Shown in pieces: positions 20,700 through 32,635 of a stretch of 64,000 bases of DNA. The DNA lies in the NCBI GenBank assembly GCA_009599575.1, contig VWND01000032.1, positions 186,001 through 250,000 on the forward strand, written 5' to 3'. The first letter of the stretch is position 1. Each line of letters begins with the position of its first letter. This stretch comes from Blumeriella jaapii. Its lineage: Eukaryota > Ascomycota > Leotiomycetes > Helotiales > Drepanopezizaceae. The position numbers were made by a program, and so were the translations under genes. Below the pieces are notes generated by a model that saw only the letters and a list, made by a program, of their open reading frames with translations, had not been told where the DNA came from and did no database searches.

Positions 20700-23040
20700 T
20701 AATTGTTACAAAAAAAAATCCTTAAAGAAATTTTTCATTTTACTCGGATAAATATTACGCTTTGGACACGTGATTCCTAATCTACGTTGTAATGTGAGGG
20801 GAAATCGCGTTATTCACCCCACATCTTGTATTCCAGAATTCGCGACCTCCTTTTTCAAAATCCCGTAGTCAATCAGACCGCTCACGAACCTTCTGCTCCC
20901 TGACAGTATGCTGCTTGCAGTCTCAAAGGCAAGGCTGGGGCTTGAAATGTCACATTCCCACGATTTGCTTTTTGCATATCACAGCACCTCGTATAACATT
21001 CCAGGTATTGCGGATCTCAAGTGGCAGCGCATCGGCATTGATTTTGGCCATAGCACTGTGTAGCCCTTCCCGGATATGCGGATAGAAAGGCAGTTATTGC
21101 TACACCGGCTTGTGAAATATTCTTAGCACACACAGCACTTTTCAAAAGCTCCAGAACTCTAAGCCAACCTCGTGTTGCGGCTCCGATTCGAGCAGTACAA
21201 GCAGCAGTAACTTTCGTACGTAGAACGTTGCTATGGCACAAGACTTCAAAGACTTCAAACGCAAAAATAGCCTCCTGGCTCGTAAAGTATATGCAAATAC
21301 GAAGTAGGCTGGCGAAAGGTTGACACAAGGAAAAACACGGCTTCTGTTAATCGGGGGGATCGGAGACCACCCTTCTCCGGCAGAGCTGCGCCTCCAAAAG
21401 GGGCACAGTAAAATTGTAAAACCATATCGAGAATGTCGGTTTTTCCTGTCGGTAGCGTGAAACGATTAGATGTTTCTACTTCGAGCCCGGGTATGTATTA
21501 CAGCGCCAAATGAGTGAAGATATAAATACCGAGGTACTGAATTGCAAACGCTCACACTGCAAAGTCTTTTGACTCGCTGCTGTCTTGCTTGCTAGAACTG
21601 ACATTTTGCTGTGCCCTGCCCCCCTCCCCCCCCGTGTAGGCGCAGCTCTGCCGGAGAGGCGTGGTTTCCGAATCCCTGATTGCATCGTAAATTCGAAAAC
21701 TTTTTGTTGACTTTCGAAATCGATCCACGGATTGGAAACGCCCCCCCCCACCCCGAACCACGATATGTGAAAAAAAGGTAAAACCCGCGGGGCTGGGATT
21801 CTGCGAAACGTACACACGGAGCACATATTACGAAGTGGAAAATGTGATCATCTTTGCATTTCGAGCAGCCAATAATGTTAGAGTTACGCAAAAAGAAAGT
21901 TACAGAGCGGAGGAGGAGGAGGAGGAAGAGAAAGCTTGAGATATCGGTTTTTTTGTTTTTTGTGTTGCAAGTTATTTTCACTGTCATCTGTACCGAGAAC
22001 CAGATGCGTAGAGGTGATGGAAAGGAGCAGTGGTTGACCAAATAGATGGCCATCTCCCCAGGATGATAATGGGCTTGCTCTGACTGATTAATGCACAAGC
22101 TGGTCAGCGTTCGCGCCTCATCCGTGAACAGCGTTTGAATTCCAGCTAAATATAGGCCACGGACATATTTCCGGATTGAGAATGCTGCGCTTCGTATAAT
22201 ATTAACTTGCAGTCGTGCTACGTACATCGCATTGTACAGTATGTTGGGCTTGGGAAAAGATCCTTTTGCTCATCTGGACCGATCCTGCGCCGCAGCACCG
22301 CTGTAAATGAATTGACCGTTGCAAGCTGCTATTCCCACGTGTTGCATATTAATCGACGACCATTCTCTGACCGGGGGTGAGCGCAATACGAAGTAACGAA
22401 ACGGTCCAAAGGGCCGGTGTCCAAATGCACGGCTACTTCAGAATGAACACGAGGTTAAAGCAAGGGTTTTGGAAGAGAAGAGAAGCATATTGAGAAGTAC
22501 GCTGGACGGGGGGGATGACGTAAAATATCAAAGTAACTTCAAGAACGTTCAACTAACAGCATGGGAACAGACTTTCGGACGGCCCGAGTACGAGGCGTCG
22601 AACTTACTGTGTACAGTTGGACCACCCTGGAGTATGAGCTTTGGTATGAGTTACGCCAGGGATCCGTGGTTGTTCGGTCAATGCTCGAGGTTTTCCAGAG
22701 CGCAATTTCGAAGGAATATCCGTCGTAGCAGAGGGAGACGTTTGGATAGTGAACCGAATCGTTGAAAACGGAATATCAGGATGTTTGCGAAGAACACGAC
22801 GGCAGACTATGGTTCAGAAGAGAATTCAACGATTCGCGCACGCTATTGAGAAGATCATTCGGCTCGAGGCACTGTCAAACTTTGGCTCGACTGTATTATA
22901 CCTGGATGGGCTGTGTTTTCATTGATCTTGGCTGTCTGGGGGGGGGGGGGGTGCAATGACCTTCTGGCAGGTATTCCAAGTGTTGCGAGTAAATTGCTGT
23001 GAGAGTTTGATCATCCTCGACGTATAAATATCAGGACGAT
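20700..23040. other. Gene-free transition zone beside the repeat island
   Basis: GC is back to normal but no reading frame has coding character. It holds an inverted-repeat element (21345-21688), C/G homopolymers (for example C7-C9 near 21621-21638 and 21740-21749, G12 at 22938-22949) and a GGAGGAGGAGG run at 21910-21925. Frames of 60-211 codons here are overlapping, antisense to each other and match nothing I know. The last ~150 bp are the upstream region of the LysM gene. Confidence 0.55.
21345..21688. mobile_element. MITE-like inverted-repeat element
   Basis: Two arms of about 75-85 bp (about 21345-21425 and 21600-21688) are inverted copies. The perfect core CTCCGGCAGAGCTGCGCCT (about 21376-21394) reappears as its reverse complement AGGCGCAGCTCTGCCGGAG (about 21637-21656). 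Similarity extends outward through AATC.GGGAT.CGGA.ACCAC and inward through GGGCACAG.AAAAT. About 175 bp of spacer carries no gene. Ends and TSD are not clear, so it could be a degenerate MITE or simply an old palindrome. Confidence 0.55.
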
Positions 23041-23160
23041 TGTCCCCCTTCGCCAGAAACTCCTCAGCATCATCATCTTCATCACCTCCATCATCTTCAT
23101 CCTCTTCAGCATATTCATCAACCTCGCTCTCATCCTCACGAGAAACCTCAATCATACACA
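23020..23160 (+). promoter_or_regulatory. Core promoter and CT-rich leader of the LysM gene
   Basis: GTATAAATATC at 23023-23033 is a good TATA box. From about 23040 to 23155 the plus strand is a pyrimidine-rich CATCATCTTCATC-type stretch, as commonly seen in 5' leaders of well-expressed fungal genes. A transcript start about 30 bases after the TATA box would give a leader of roughly 100 bases. Confidence 0.5.
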
Positions 23161-23589
23161 ATGCGTCTCAATACCATTCTTATCGCAAGCTTCCTCGGCC
23201 TTGCCGCCGCTCAACGCCGAGTTTGCCAACCCGACCCAAACGTCCAAGGCCAAGGAACATACACTGTTTCTCAGGCGGATTCATTGCTCGTTATCGCCCA
23301 GGATTTTTGCACAAATCCAGGTGTTATCCAGAATTTGAACGGCATTCAGGATGTTACCCCGGGAAGCTCTATCAAAGTTCCTTGCCGTGTGCGAGCGCGT
23401 GATTGCGTCGGATATAAAGAGAATGATAATGGCTTGTATACTGTGGTGTCGGGAGATACCTTGTATCTGCTTGCGCAAGATTTTTGCACCACCATCGAAA
23501 CAATTCAAGGCTTGAATTCTGATCTCATCAAGAATGTCAACTTCATCGATGTCAACTGGCAGCTTACCGTCCCTTGCGCGTTCCATTAA
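23161..23589 (+). CDS. Secreted protein with two LysM domains (LysM effector type)
   Basis: An intronless 142-aa protein. Residues 1-17 form a signal peptide (hydrophobic ILIASFLGLAAA, cleavage likely before QRR). LysM 1 spans about 33-75 (YTVSQADSLLVIAQDFC...QNLNGIQDVTPGSSIKVPC) and LysM 2 about 92-139 (YTVVSGDTLYLLAQDFC...LNSDLIKNVNF..LTVPC). Six cysteines (22, 50, 75, 82, 109, 139) suit disulphides in a small apoplastic protein. There is no catalytic domain, transmembrane segment or GPI signal. Fungal proteins of this architecture bind chitin fragments and can hide them from plant immune receptors or protect hyphae; that role is inferred from the family. The start has a good context (CACAATGC), a TATAAATA box lies at 23024-23031 and a CATCATCTTC-rich leader precedes the ATG. 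It stands alone, about 2.5 kb from the RIP island. Confidence 0.9.
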   Translation: MRLNTILIASFLGLAAAQRRVCQPDPNVQGQGTYTVSQADSLLVIAQDFCTNPGVIQNLNGIQDVTPGSSIKVPCRVRARDCVGYKENDNGLYTVVSGDTLYLLAQDFCTTIETIQGLNSDLIKNVNFIDVNWQLTVPCAFH

Positions 23590-26500
23590 GCCGCTTTCTA
23601 CGCCCATTGCTTGGCTTTCGATTCCGACAAGGAAAGCACCTCGGCTCTTTTGGTGCGCTTAGGACGGGGTTGGCTGTGGGCTAGATTCTACGTGGAACGT
23701 CTTTTCTTCCATGGAACTGGTTCTGTTGTACAGATCATTTTTCTATGTTGGTTTTGGTTTTTTGCAGGAGGAAAAGGAGGAGTGCCACATGTCAACAGCA
23801 GAAGGGGTTCATTCTCGGGGGCTTGATGTCTGATGAACATATCTCTCTGTACTCCTGGAGCAACACAACAATTACACTCCTTGAACACTTGTGCATTGTT
23901 CTCTGTCTCTTGCCTTTTCTCTACACGTCTCTTGTGGCATCTGTGCTGTACACTTCGTAACCCTGGTGATCCCACACGTCTTCTATTGCAAAGCAACAAT
24001 GTTCCCAACACTTCAAGTACCGCAAACTCGAACATGCGGACTTCATTCTGAATCATGAGTTTCTTATCCGGCCTTTCAAACTACAGATACCTCGAGATTT
24101 CTTGATACTCCCGCCATCGACACCTCGCTTTTATCACTTGTACGAGATGTGAACATGATCGTTGTGACGTGAGGCACGAACCATTGGATACACGGCTTTT
24201 GTCATATCGCACCGGGCATTGTGCTGTGATAAACGCTAGATTTGGGTAATCGTTGTTGTCTTCAACAATCTCAAGTCCAATTTCAATCAAAAATCTTGAT
24301 AGCTCTCGGGTGGCTCGGTTACGCCCGTTCGGGAAAGGTTGGATCCGAGGGTACATCACGCAGTAGACAGCAAGCTACCGTAGGTCATATCAAACGATCA
24401 CGATCCTGCAACTGAACTCATACAGTGGAACCCCGGGATTTTACTAGGATAATCAGATATCCCGGTGTACACAGTACTGTACATACACACAGTCCAGTAC
24501 AAGGAAGCTCGTTAGAGCTTCCCATGCCAGACCCACCCTCGCCTCGGCTCTCGTGTGACAGCGTCACAACAAACCCCTGAGCACGATGATCCCTGGGAAC
24601 AACAAACCCCTTCCGTAGCCCCTGATCGTAGGATCGCCTCCCGCATTTTCGACCGTCTTGCATACAGTATTTACTTTTCACACAGAACAAGTGTACAGTA
24701 CCTCGACGTGCTCCGCCTCCCGCTTGGCAAAACTCAACTCTTTGACCTACAGCACAGCAAGCAAGCAGCTGCCCTGCTCCCGGACCTGAAGTCCATGATA
24801 TGTATGATAGGAACAACCCTGTTCTAGCCAGAAGACAGTGCTCTCCCAAAATGAGTTGCTCTAATCAAAACAGCTGCCGTACGTAAACGGCAGAAAAGTC
24901 CTTCTGCGAGATCGTGTGAGCTAGCATCTGGTGTTTGGTGCAAATTTGCCCACGGAGTGGGAGTCGACCCCCGCCACCGGGATCAATGTTAAACGAGTTA
25001 GTTGGCTATGGCGCCGAGAGAGTTTACAGAGGAACCTTCGATACAAAGGGAGGAGGATGACGTAAGTCTTGTGAGTAAGAAATCCGTGCTGTACTATGTA
25101 CATAGTACAGTACCCACTTCAATAGGTTGGAGGAAGGGGCTCGAAAGAAGGAGAAATTTCTGTACAGCACAGTACGATGTACGGAGGCGTGAACAGCGGG
25201 CACTTTGGTTGCCCCAAGTCTGTTATTTTTGGCGTTCTTTCTCATACAACACAGTTGTACGTATCTGCTTACAGAGCATGCTCACTTTGCATACAGGAAA
25301 GATCTGTCTTTTTCTTGTGGTTGAAAAGGCTACAAGATGTCGAAGTTTGGTAGCTAAAGGGAGCACTGTCGTCTGGAGGCAGAAGAAACCCGCTGTGCAA
25401 CCTCACTTCGGTACCTTACGGAGTTCAGAGTCATGCAAACGCGGGGTATGATACGAGAATGATCTTCACAGAGCGAGAAGGATCATCCGTTGTCAAGCCA
25501 TTATCCTTGACGGACTCACATCCTCCGCACGAGTCAGAGGCATTAACCCCAGCGAAGAAGTCGGTACTCTACGTTGAACCACATTTGATACAACGAAGTA
25601 AACAACAACAGTGTGCTCCATTTCCATTTCCCGTCGGTGAAGCGGCTTCTGCCAAGCGGATTCTCGTATAAGATATATATATTAAGTTAACTCGGTGACA
25701 TTCCCAAAGGTTCAATGAGTTATTTTCACCTGGCTGCGGCCTGGGTTCCAGACCGTCCGCGTCATCCAGCCAATGCCGTAGACAGCCAAACCATAACTTT
25801 GAGAAAGTTCGAAGCACGGCGTACCTTGCGGTCAGTTTTACTGCGTCACCGGCCAACGGTACAGTACTTACAAACTCTGTGAGAATTTAATCACCCTTGC
25901 GCCTCAAGGGTTGGAAAGCACCCTTGCAAACAGCCACGCGAAGTCCTTGCCAGCCCTTTTCTTGATATGATGATCTCGCGGCGCAGAACGCCTGTTCGGC
26001 CAAAGTAAGCTCGCCTAAAAATAAACAGCTCTGTTCCACTCTGTCCGAAGACCGAACCTGCGGGCTCGGGGGGGTTGGGGGGGGGGGGGGGGGGGGGGGG
26101 GGACACAGTTCCGTATAATGCAGCTCTTTGATATCCTGTCCTGCACAGGATTCGTGCGGCCGGGTAATCTGTCGGCCAAAAGCATAATCACCGAAACCAA
26201 GTCTCTTTTCACCCATCTTTGCAATTCTCTACCGGGGCTTTCTACTATAACGGACGTTCGCTGAACGTCTTGGCCGCGCGAGAGGTATGTAAACACGGTA
26301 GGTACGGTATGTACAGTACTGTCCATACCTAGTCAGGAACCTCGCACTCAACCCACTAAAATACCAACACAAACACCGACCATGATGAAGGCTCACTCAC
26401 ACTTGACCACAATCACACCCAAATCCACTTTCAAGCCGGCATCCACATCCAACCTCAGGGAAGCCATACGGAGAATCGCGTTGCCTCCACCAACCTGACC

Positions 26501-27403
26501 TGGCCCTGCTATTTCTACGTCGTCCTCCGGGGCTCCGCCCGATGCTTCCACCAAGCCGAGACCGTCTAGAAGGGGCCAGATCAGCCGAACGCGAACCAGC
26601 TGCAGGTACCTCCGCACGTTGGGAGCATCGGCACGTCCCGCTGAAGTTCGCGCCGCTGCTGTCCGTTTCGGACATTGTGCTGAGCACGCCGGCCATCGAT
26701 CGCTTCGTCGCCCGAGGGAGCCCGTGGCTGAGGTTCGTGTCTGCTGTCCCGGCGGCATGTAGTTCGGACTCGTCGTGCTTCATGTTGGCATCTGCAATGC
26801 GCCTATGGCGTTGGCGTCGGCGCCCAGCAGGTGGCTGGACGCAGAGCAAATCCTCTCGCTGTGCGCCTCGGGGCCTGGTGCTGCTCTACGCCTTGTTCGA
26901 ACCGGCTTGTAGGGATTGGCCCGAGGGCCGTAGACCGATGGCGCCGCAACGCGCTCACACTTTGTAGCAAATGGGTGGTGGATGTTGTATTGTACGTTGG
27001 GCGCTGAGAATTTTCACGCGTCGTCGTCGACACCGATTGTGTTGGAACTTGAAGCCGTCGAAATGCTAGTCAGTCACGTGGTGGACCAAGCTACAAACGG
27101 CACTCGCGTAGTTCAGTACACACAATCTTGTAGCTGTACTATACTACAGTACAGTCCTAAAACATTCGAATACTTCTACACGGGATTCCCGCAACGGCGG
27201 TCGGTTTACTTCGTGGTCTTGCGATAATGACACTGCAAGCCACAAAGCAACAGCGAATTTTACATTAGAAAGAAACGTCTCATTCCGGCATACAGCGTAT
27301 AGCTGGCTGGCTGTATACGCCATCTTTTCCCAGCCACCCATCTACCTAGAAGCCCCCAGATGTCCCGAGGAAAGACGCAAACGGTCAACTTCACTCATTG
27401 GCC
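23590..27403. other. Gene-poor intergenic region
   Basis: No frame here has convincing coding character. Notable contents are several GTAC-type palindromes (about 24472-24484, 25088-25113, 26300-26330, 27113-27156), a 26-bp G homopolymer (26077-26102) and a GC-rich block at about 26390-26970. In that block, overlapping frames on both strands (minus 26849-26397 and 26758-26393, plus 26542-26967) exclude each other, and none matches a family I know. The last ~60 bp downstream of 27403 belong to the 3' end of the coatomer gene. Confidence 0.5.
26077..26102 (+). repeat. 26-bp poly-G tract
   Basis: An uninterrupted run of G preceded by GGGCTCGGGGGGGTT. On one strand it could form stacked G-quadruplexes. 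It is also the kind of tract where assembly length is unreliable. Confidence 0.85.
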
Positions 27404-30377
27404 TCACGCCTCGGCCTCTTCCTCCTCCTCTGCTTCTTCCGCCGTCTCGGGATCCGAGGCCTCCTCGCCATTCACCTCCTCGCCATCTGCTTCCTCGGCC
27501 CCATTCACGTCGATGAGGCTCACACCCTCAGTCTCCAGCCGCAGGTACTCGTCCCACTCCGGGAACAGCTCCTCGTCTACGCCGGGCACGCCGACCGTCT
27601 TGGCGACGCGGCCCTTCTTCTCCTTCTCCAGCGACTCCTTCCAGAGGCCGACGGTCTTGGGTGCGAGGCTGGGCTTGTACGTCTGCGCAAACAGCACGGC
27701 TTCGGCCGTCCGGCCCGTCTTGGTCAGAAGGTCTATGCAGCCTTCGATATCGGCGAGTTGCCAAAGACAGGTGAAGGCAACATTGTGCGCACCAGCTGCC
27801 TGAGCTTGCTCACTCAGGGCCCGGAGACCGTCCCGGTCGCCGGTGGAAGAGTGGAGGAGAAGCAGAGAGCCGAGGTCCTTGGCATTCGTAAAACACTCAG
27901 CCGCTAGAGCGACATCCCAGCCGGCGAGAGCCGCATCGCCAACCGTCTTCCACTTGTGCTCGACGTCAGCCTCCTTGGCAAGTCCCAGAGCGATCTGGAG
28001 ATGGCCGAGAGCAAGAGAGAGATCGAACTTGTGCTCAGGGTCAGTTGCCACCTCGAGAGCGAGCTCTTTGTGGCCTTGACCTTCCAGAAATCTGGCAATC
28101 TTGTTGAGCTGGTCGCTGGGGATGGTCGGCAGAAGCTCTGCTGCCGTCTCCATGTCGTCGCGGAGAACAAGAGTCTGGTACTCGACAACGGCAAGCGAGA
28201 GGGAGAAAGAAGTGACATTTACATCCTTATCCGCAAGGTATATCCGGGCGTCACGTTGGATGTATCCAAGAAGATACATGGGTTGGTCGAAGTGGGAGAT
28301 GGTGTAGGTTTGGTCGCCGACCAGGTAGTTGAGACGGTTGGTGCTGTTGGTGTAAATGAAGCAATCTCCAACCCACTCTCCGGTCCGGACGCTGGGAACG
28401 TCAGCAAGGAAGATTTGTACCAGCAATCAAAGCCAGTCTTACCTTTCGTTGATATCTGTGACGACCTCGAAGGCTGCCTCAACCCCATCATCCTCAACCT
28501 CTCCTGACTGTACCGCAGCCAGATAGTTCTCCCGGGAAAATCGTAAAACGTAGAAGGTGTCCTCGCAAGCAATGGTGACCAATTCGCCGTTTTCGGACCA
28601 GTAAACCTCTTTCGGGTCTACCTCGATCCTGCGGACCAAACCTCCTGTCTGCCAATCGTAGAATCCTACGCCGCCTTGTCCTTTCACTCCGAGCAAAATT
28701 CCACCAGTCAAACCTTCGGCCTGGAAACCAACATCCAAGCCGCCTGACTTCTCGACGAAGTTTTTGAAAATCTTGACGCTGGTAGCAGATTCCCGGATAG
28801 CATAGTCATTGCTGTTCTCCTTCGAGCCCCAGACAAAATCCAATGCCGAACCGAACGCCTTGTTTCTCCACGCGAGAGCGGTGTAGATGATGAATTCTCC
28901 GTCGCCACAGACAGAGACGAAGCGACCATTGGGAGAGTGGAGGAGGGTCTGCGGGTAGACTTCGCAGGTGCCGAGATCCTTGGTGGGGAGGGAGATGGGC
29001 TCGTTATCTTTCAAAGAAGCATCTACTCCAGTAAGCATGTTACTCCCAGCTTGAGTCAGGTCCGAGAGACGACATACCTCCGCCCTTGATGATCGACGAA
29101 ACAACCTCGCTGTGTCTCGCCCAGATCAACTTCCCGGATCCATCCATAGAAACCGCGGGCTCCTCGCGGCCCATCTTCACCACGACCGCGCCCTCGTCGA
29201 ACCCCACGGCCACGCCCTGCCTGCCACGCTGGTAGCTCACACACCAAGCTCGCTCCAAGCCATAGTTCAGCGTTTGCTCCAGTCTATACGTGTTGGCGTG
29301 CCAGATCTTGACGGTTCCATCTTCAGAGCCAGAGATGATGACTGGCAATTCGGGGTGGTAGCAGGCAAACGAGACATTGCTCGTGTGGCCCTCCAACGTA
29401 GCAATCAAGGATTTGGTGGTGTAATCCCAGATCTTGACGGTGCGGTCATCGGAGGTTGTGAGGAGGTACGGCTTGTCGGATTGGGGGTAGTAGTCGACGT
29501 GGTTGACTCCCTTCGTCTCGTGTGCCTCCAGGGTGAAATTCGCGGTGGAGGCGCCCAGGCTCCAGATCTTGACTGTCCTGTCCAGACATGCCGAGGCAAA
29601 CGTGTTCGTGTCCTTGGGATTGATGGCTAGGCCCATCACATAATGGCTATGACCCTCGAAAACCTGTACGCACTTCCATCCTTTGTCCCAGTCCCACAGC
29701 TTGATAGTCATATCATCCGAAGCGGTGAGAACGAAGGGCTGCGAGGGGTGGACGACGATGGCTCGAATGTAGTCAGGGTGGGCTTCAAAGGATGTGATCC
29801 TCTCGGAGGTGTTATAATTGTACACTCGCAGCTGAAAGTCGTCTGAGCCGCACACGATCCAATTCTTGCGCGCCACGAATCGACCCGCACGAACGGGGAC
29901 ATCTGTCAATTCGAAGCTTTTGACTACAACCTGTCGACGGAGGGTCAGCGATGCGCCGCGAGATGCTGGGAGAGCTACGTACCCCCGTCTCGTAAGACCA
30001 AATGTTCGCATGTCCTGCCTCTCATCAGTGCTGTCCATCCAGCGTGCCGCTCCAATCGACGTACCGCTGTACAGGGTCGTCAAAATCCACGGCTCGACCG
30101 GATGGAAATCGATGCCCTTGACCCTCTCGCTGCGGGCAAACAGCTGTCTCTGGATTGTGTTTGCCGAATCAGCAGTGCTCGTCAACATCTTGCCCACCGC
30201 AACGATCTCGTGCAATCCCCATGAGCGAGCCGCAGCGCAGGCCCCAGGGGGGTTTCTGAAGCCATCGCCATCTTCGCTTCCCACTCAGCTGCCACCTCGA
30301 GCCGGCTTCCAGGACGCTTCTTTTGCGCACCTCGGCGTGGATTCGGAGGGACTACACACCTTCACATCCAGCCGCAT
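27404..30377 (-). CDS. SEC27/COPB2: Coatomer subunit beta' (COPI coat)
   Basis: Six exons: 30377-30360, 30149-30065, 30014-29983, 29930-29078, 29022-28443 and 28391-27404, giving 851 aa, the usual fungal length. Exon 1 encodes only MRLDVK, then RQLFARSERVKG. Introns begin GTGTGT, GTACGT, GTACGT, GTATGT and GTAAGA. The N-terminal half is a WD40 beta-propeller with repeated motifs such as DDMTIKLWDWDKGW, DRTVKIWSLG, DDRTVKIWDY and EDGTVKIWHA. A second propeller and an alpha-solenoid follow (VVEYQTLVLRDD..., LPTIPSDQLNKIARFLEGQG), then an acidic tail of Glu/Ala. Beta' is part of the cage-like COPI outer coat that retrieves KKxx cargo from Golgi to ER; the first propeller binds the dilysine signal. 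Essential housekeeping gene. Intact. Confidence 0.95.
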
Positions 30378-31391
30378 ATCTGCGTGAAGTGGCTAAATCG
30401 CGAATGGGGTGTGCTGTAAGAGAAGAGGGAGGGGCCAAAGTGAAGTGTGGCTTTTGGGCGCGCACGCAGAGACCGCTCTGCCGGAATGGAGCGTCGTATT
30501 CAGTCGGCGCAGCGGCGGTAGCAGAGCGAAGAGGGCGACGACGAGGTGGACGGGCAGTTCGCAGTTGGATGGTGGGAAGGCAACGTGGTGGTGAAGAGAC
30601 GTTGAAGTCGTTTCGTCGTCGACATTCGACATTCGAGATTCGAGATTCGTGGTTTCTGGACAGCTTGAGGTTCGGGCGTGGATTCGCCTAAGATTGCCCA
30701 TCGGGTCTAGCGCCGTGGGTTCCCACTGCTGCTGTGCTCCAGTTCACATTTACATCGACAACTTTACCTCGACAACTTCACGTCGACCACTTCACGTCAA
30801 ACTCCACTCTTTGGTGAGTTGCTTCGTGCTTCGCAAGGACACCAAGCAATTGCAGCTCAATGCGACCCCTCGGTTTGGCTTTGGATCTCAGCGCTCTGCG
30901 GACAGCTCGGCATGGCATCGAAGCTGAGCTAGGTGAGAGACGCTGTCTTCTGCCCCGGCCAGACAAAGTTACAGTGCCAGCAGCAGAGCACACAGCTGAG
31001 AGATATTGAAGGCTTCCATCCACGTCTTGTCCTCGAGGTCGTATAGGTCTTCCGGCCTATCTATGCTTGTGCCGACGTACGGGATGTTGACGCATGGTTT
31101 CAACCGCAGCGTGAGGCCCGACTTGGTCTATCCTGCGTGTCTACTGCTATGATCATCCATGTTGTGGCTCTTGTGTTTCAATTTTCTTGTCATTTTCATC
31201 ACTCCTTGCTTGGAGAGTAACATTCGAACATCGATGTTCGGGTGTTGATATTTACAGATTCAAAGACGGGCCAAGGACGCCTCGCGCCATCACATGGTTG
31301 AGCAGATGGCCGCCCAGACAACCGTTCAAGAAATCCAAGAAATCGCTTCAGTTCCCATCCCCAAAACTCCAGTCGATGAATTCGACCCCCT
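30378..31391. other. Intergenic: COPB2 upstream and MPDH downstream region
   Basis: About 1 kb between two minus-strand genes. Frames on both strands overlap and look random. A repeated CGACAACTTCACGTCGACCACTTCACGTC-like stretch lies at about 30768-30806, and a GACATTCGACATTCGAGATTCGAGATTCG repeat at about 30620-30648. These may be COPB2 promoter or leader sequence, but nothing defines them. Confidence 0.45.
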
Positions 31392-32635
31392 TTACGCGTC
31401 CGCTTGCACCTTTTCTACCACCTTCACGACATGCTCGAATAACCTGTCTTGCGTCGTCAAGCCACACACCTTCTCGACGACGGCGTCGGCCTTGTTTTCG
31501 GCCATGATCTTGGCCAGCTCCTCGCTCTCCTCGTCGCCCTCCACGTTCTGGAAACGGAACGCCATCTCGGCCGCGTCGAGCAGAGCATCGAAGGACTTCC
31601 CCTCCTCGGCCAGCTCTGCGGCCGGGCCGATGAACCGCTCTCTTCGGCTCAGCTTGCGCAGCGGCGCGCGACCGACACGCTCCACGGCGTCCTCGAGATG
31701 GGGGTTGCCAATGCGCGTGATGATCTTCTCGACGTATTCCTTCTGTTCTTGCTCGGGAATGCCATGCTTGCCGACGATCAGGGCGCTGGTCTCGGCCAAG
31801 GCCTTGCGCACCTCGTCGATGATGTTCTTGTCTTGCAGCGCATCGTAGACGGTCGTCTTCTGGTGGTAGTAGCCGTGGTACGCCGCCGCCGCGTGGCCGG
31901 TGTTGACGGTGAAGAGCTTGCGCTCGATGTAGGGGATCAGGTTCTCCACCCACTTGATGCCCTCGACGGCCGGAGGCGCGTGGTCGTGGAACGGCGAGCG
32001 GTCGACGACCCACTCGTAGAACTTCTCGAGCTTGACATCCAAGCCGGCATCCGGGTCCTGGGCCGGCACGATGCGGTCGATGGCCGAGTTGGCGAATCGC
32101 GCCCGCTCGTGGTGATCGCCGAGGCGGTCTGGCGCCGTGTTCTTGGGGTGCTTGATGTACTCGGCCAGGGTATCGGTGGCGCCGATGGCATTTTCACACG
32201 CAATGACGGCGATGGGGGTGGCGTCGTTCGGCCGGGCGTCGATGCCCTTGGCAATGACGGGCGCGATGAATTGGAGGATCCTGGGACCCACGGAGCAGGT
32301 GACGAGATCTGCGGTCGTGATCTCGCTGATGACGGCGGCCTCGTTGGTTTTGGAGTTGATGGCTCGGTAGTTGGAAATCGTGCTGGTCTGGTTGCCGTCG
32401 GCGCCGACCTGGATGACTTTGTAGGACTTGGAGCTCTGCAACTGGTCGATGATGGAATCCATCACGTCGCAGAAGACGACTTCATATCCGGATTTGTGGA
32501 GACTGCGTGTCGTGTTAGAGGACGGGGGTGTTCTTCGGGGCGAAGCCGCCCGTGCTAGTGGGGTTTGCGGATGACCTACAATTCTGCCACAAACCCTCGG
32601 CCGATGTTACCGGCACCGAAATGAACCGCCTTCAT
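31392..32635 (-). CDS. mpdA: Mannitol-1-phosphate 5-dehydrogenase
   Basis: Two exons: 32635-32580 ([18 protein letters not shown] plus part of a codon) and 32502-31392, together 388 aa, the family length. The 77-bp intron starts GTAGGT and ends ACACGCAG. It reduces fructose-6-phosphate to mannitol-1-phosphate with NADH in the cytosol, the entry to the fungal mannitol store. Evidence: the N-terminal Rossmann motif [10 protein letters not shown], and the polyol dehydrogenase signature [10 protein letters not shown] (K-x4-N-x2-H, catalytic Lys and substrate-binding Asn/His) near residue 205-215. It ends [10 protein letters not shown]. No frame damage. Mannitol in such fungi serves as carbon reserve and radical quencher; that role here is inferred from the family. 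The gene symbol follows Aspergillus usage. Confidence 0.95.

Larger units (their letters stand above)
1..20700. repeat. AT-rich, RIP-decayed nested retrotransposon island
   Basis: Almost the whole stretch is AT-rich, with runs of TTTT/AAAA and TA dinucleotides, and no intact gene. Recognisable retrotransposon proteins survive only as stop-riddled relics. Where two copies of one repeat can be aligned (for example 3681-4093 with 15660-16942) the AT-rich copy differs mainly by C-to-T and G-to-A changes, as expected of RIP, a fungal meiotic process that mutates duplicated DNA. Islands of normal GC (about 14,100-15,235, 15,660-16,942 and 20,224-20,456) are the later insertions. The island ends near 20,700, where GC returns to genic levels. 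Confidence 0.93.

Noticed and set aside
1..20700. CRISPR array, plasmid or organellar insertion explaining the AT-rich block
   Set aside because: AT richness coincides with identifiable gypsy proteins and LTRs showing C-to-T decay; no repeat-spacer pattern, rRNA, tRNA or organelle genes.
21592..22227. 211-aa minus-strand frame
   Set aside because: Crosses C homopolymers and one arm of the inverted-repeat element, no signal or domain, and overlaps other frames. Treated as chance.
24555..24827. 90-aa plus-strand frame as a small secreted protein
   Set aside because: No signal peptide, random composition, overlaps a longer antisense frame; no support.
26393..26967. Overlapping 120-150-aa frames on both strands in a GC-rich block
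   Set aside because: Frames on opposite strands exclude each other, none has a recognisable motif or splice-consistent extension, and GC-rich DNA is naturally stop-poor.
31449..32558. 369-aa plus-strand frame
   Set aside because: Exactly antisense to mannitol-1-phosphate dehydrogenase; a shadow of its GC-rich codon use.
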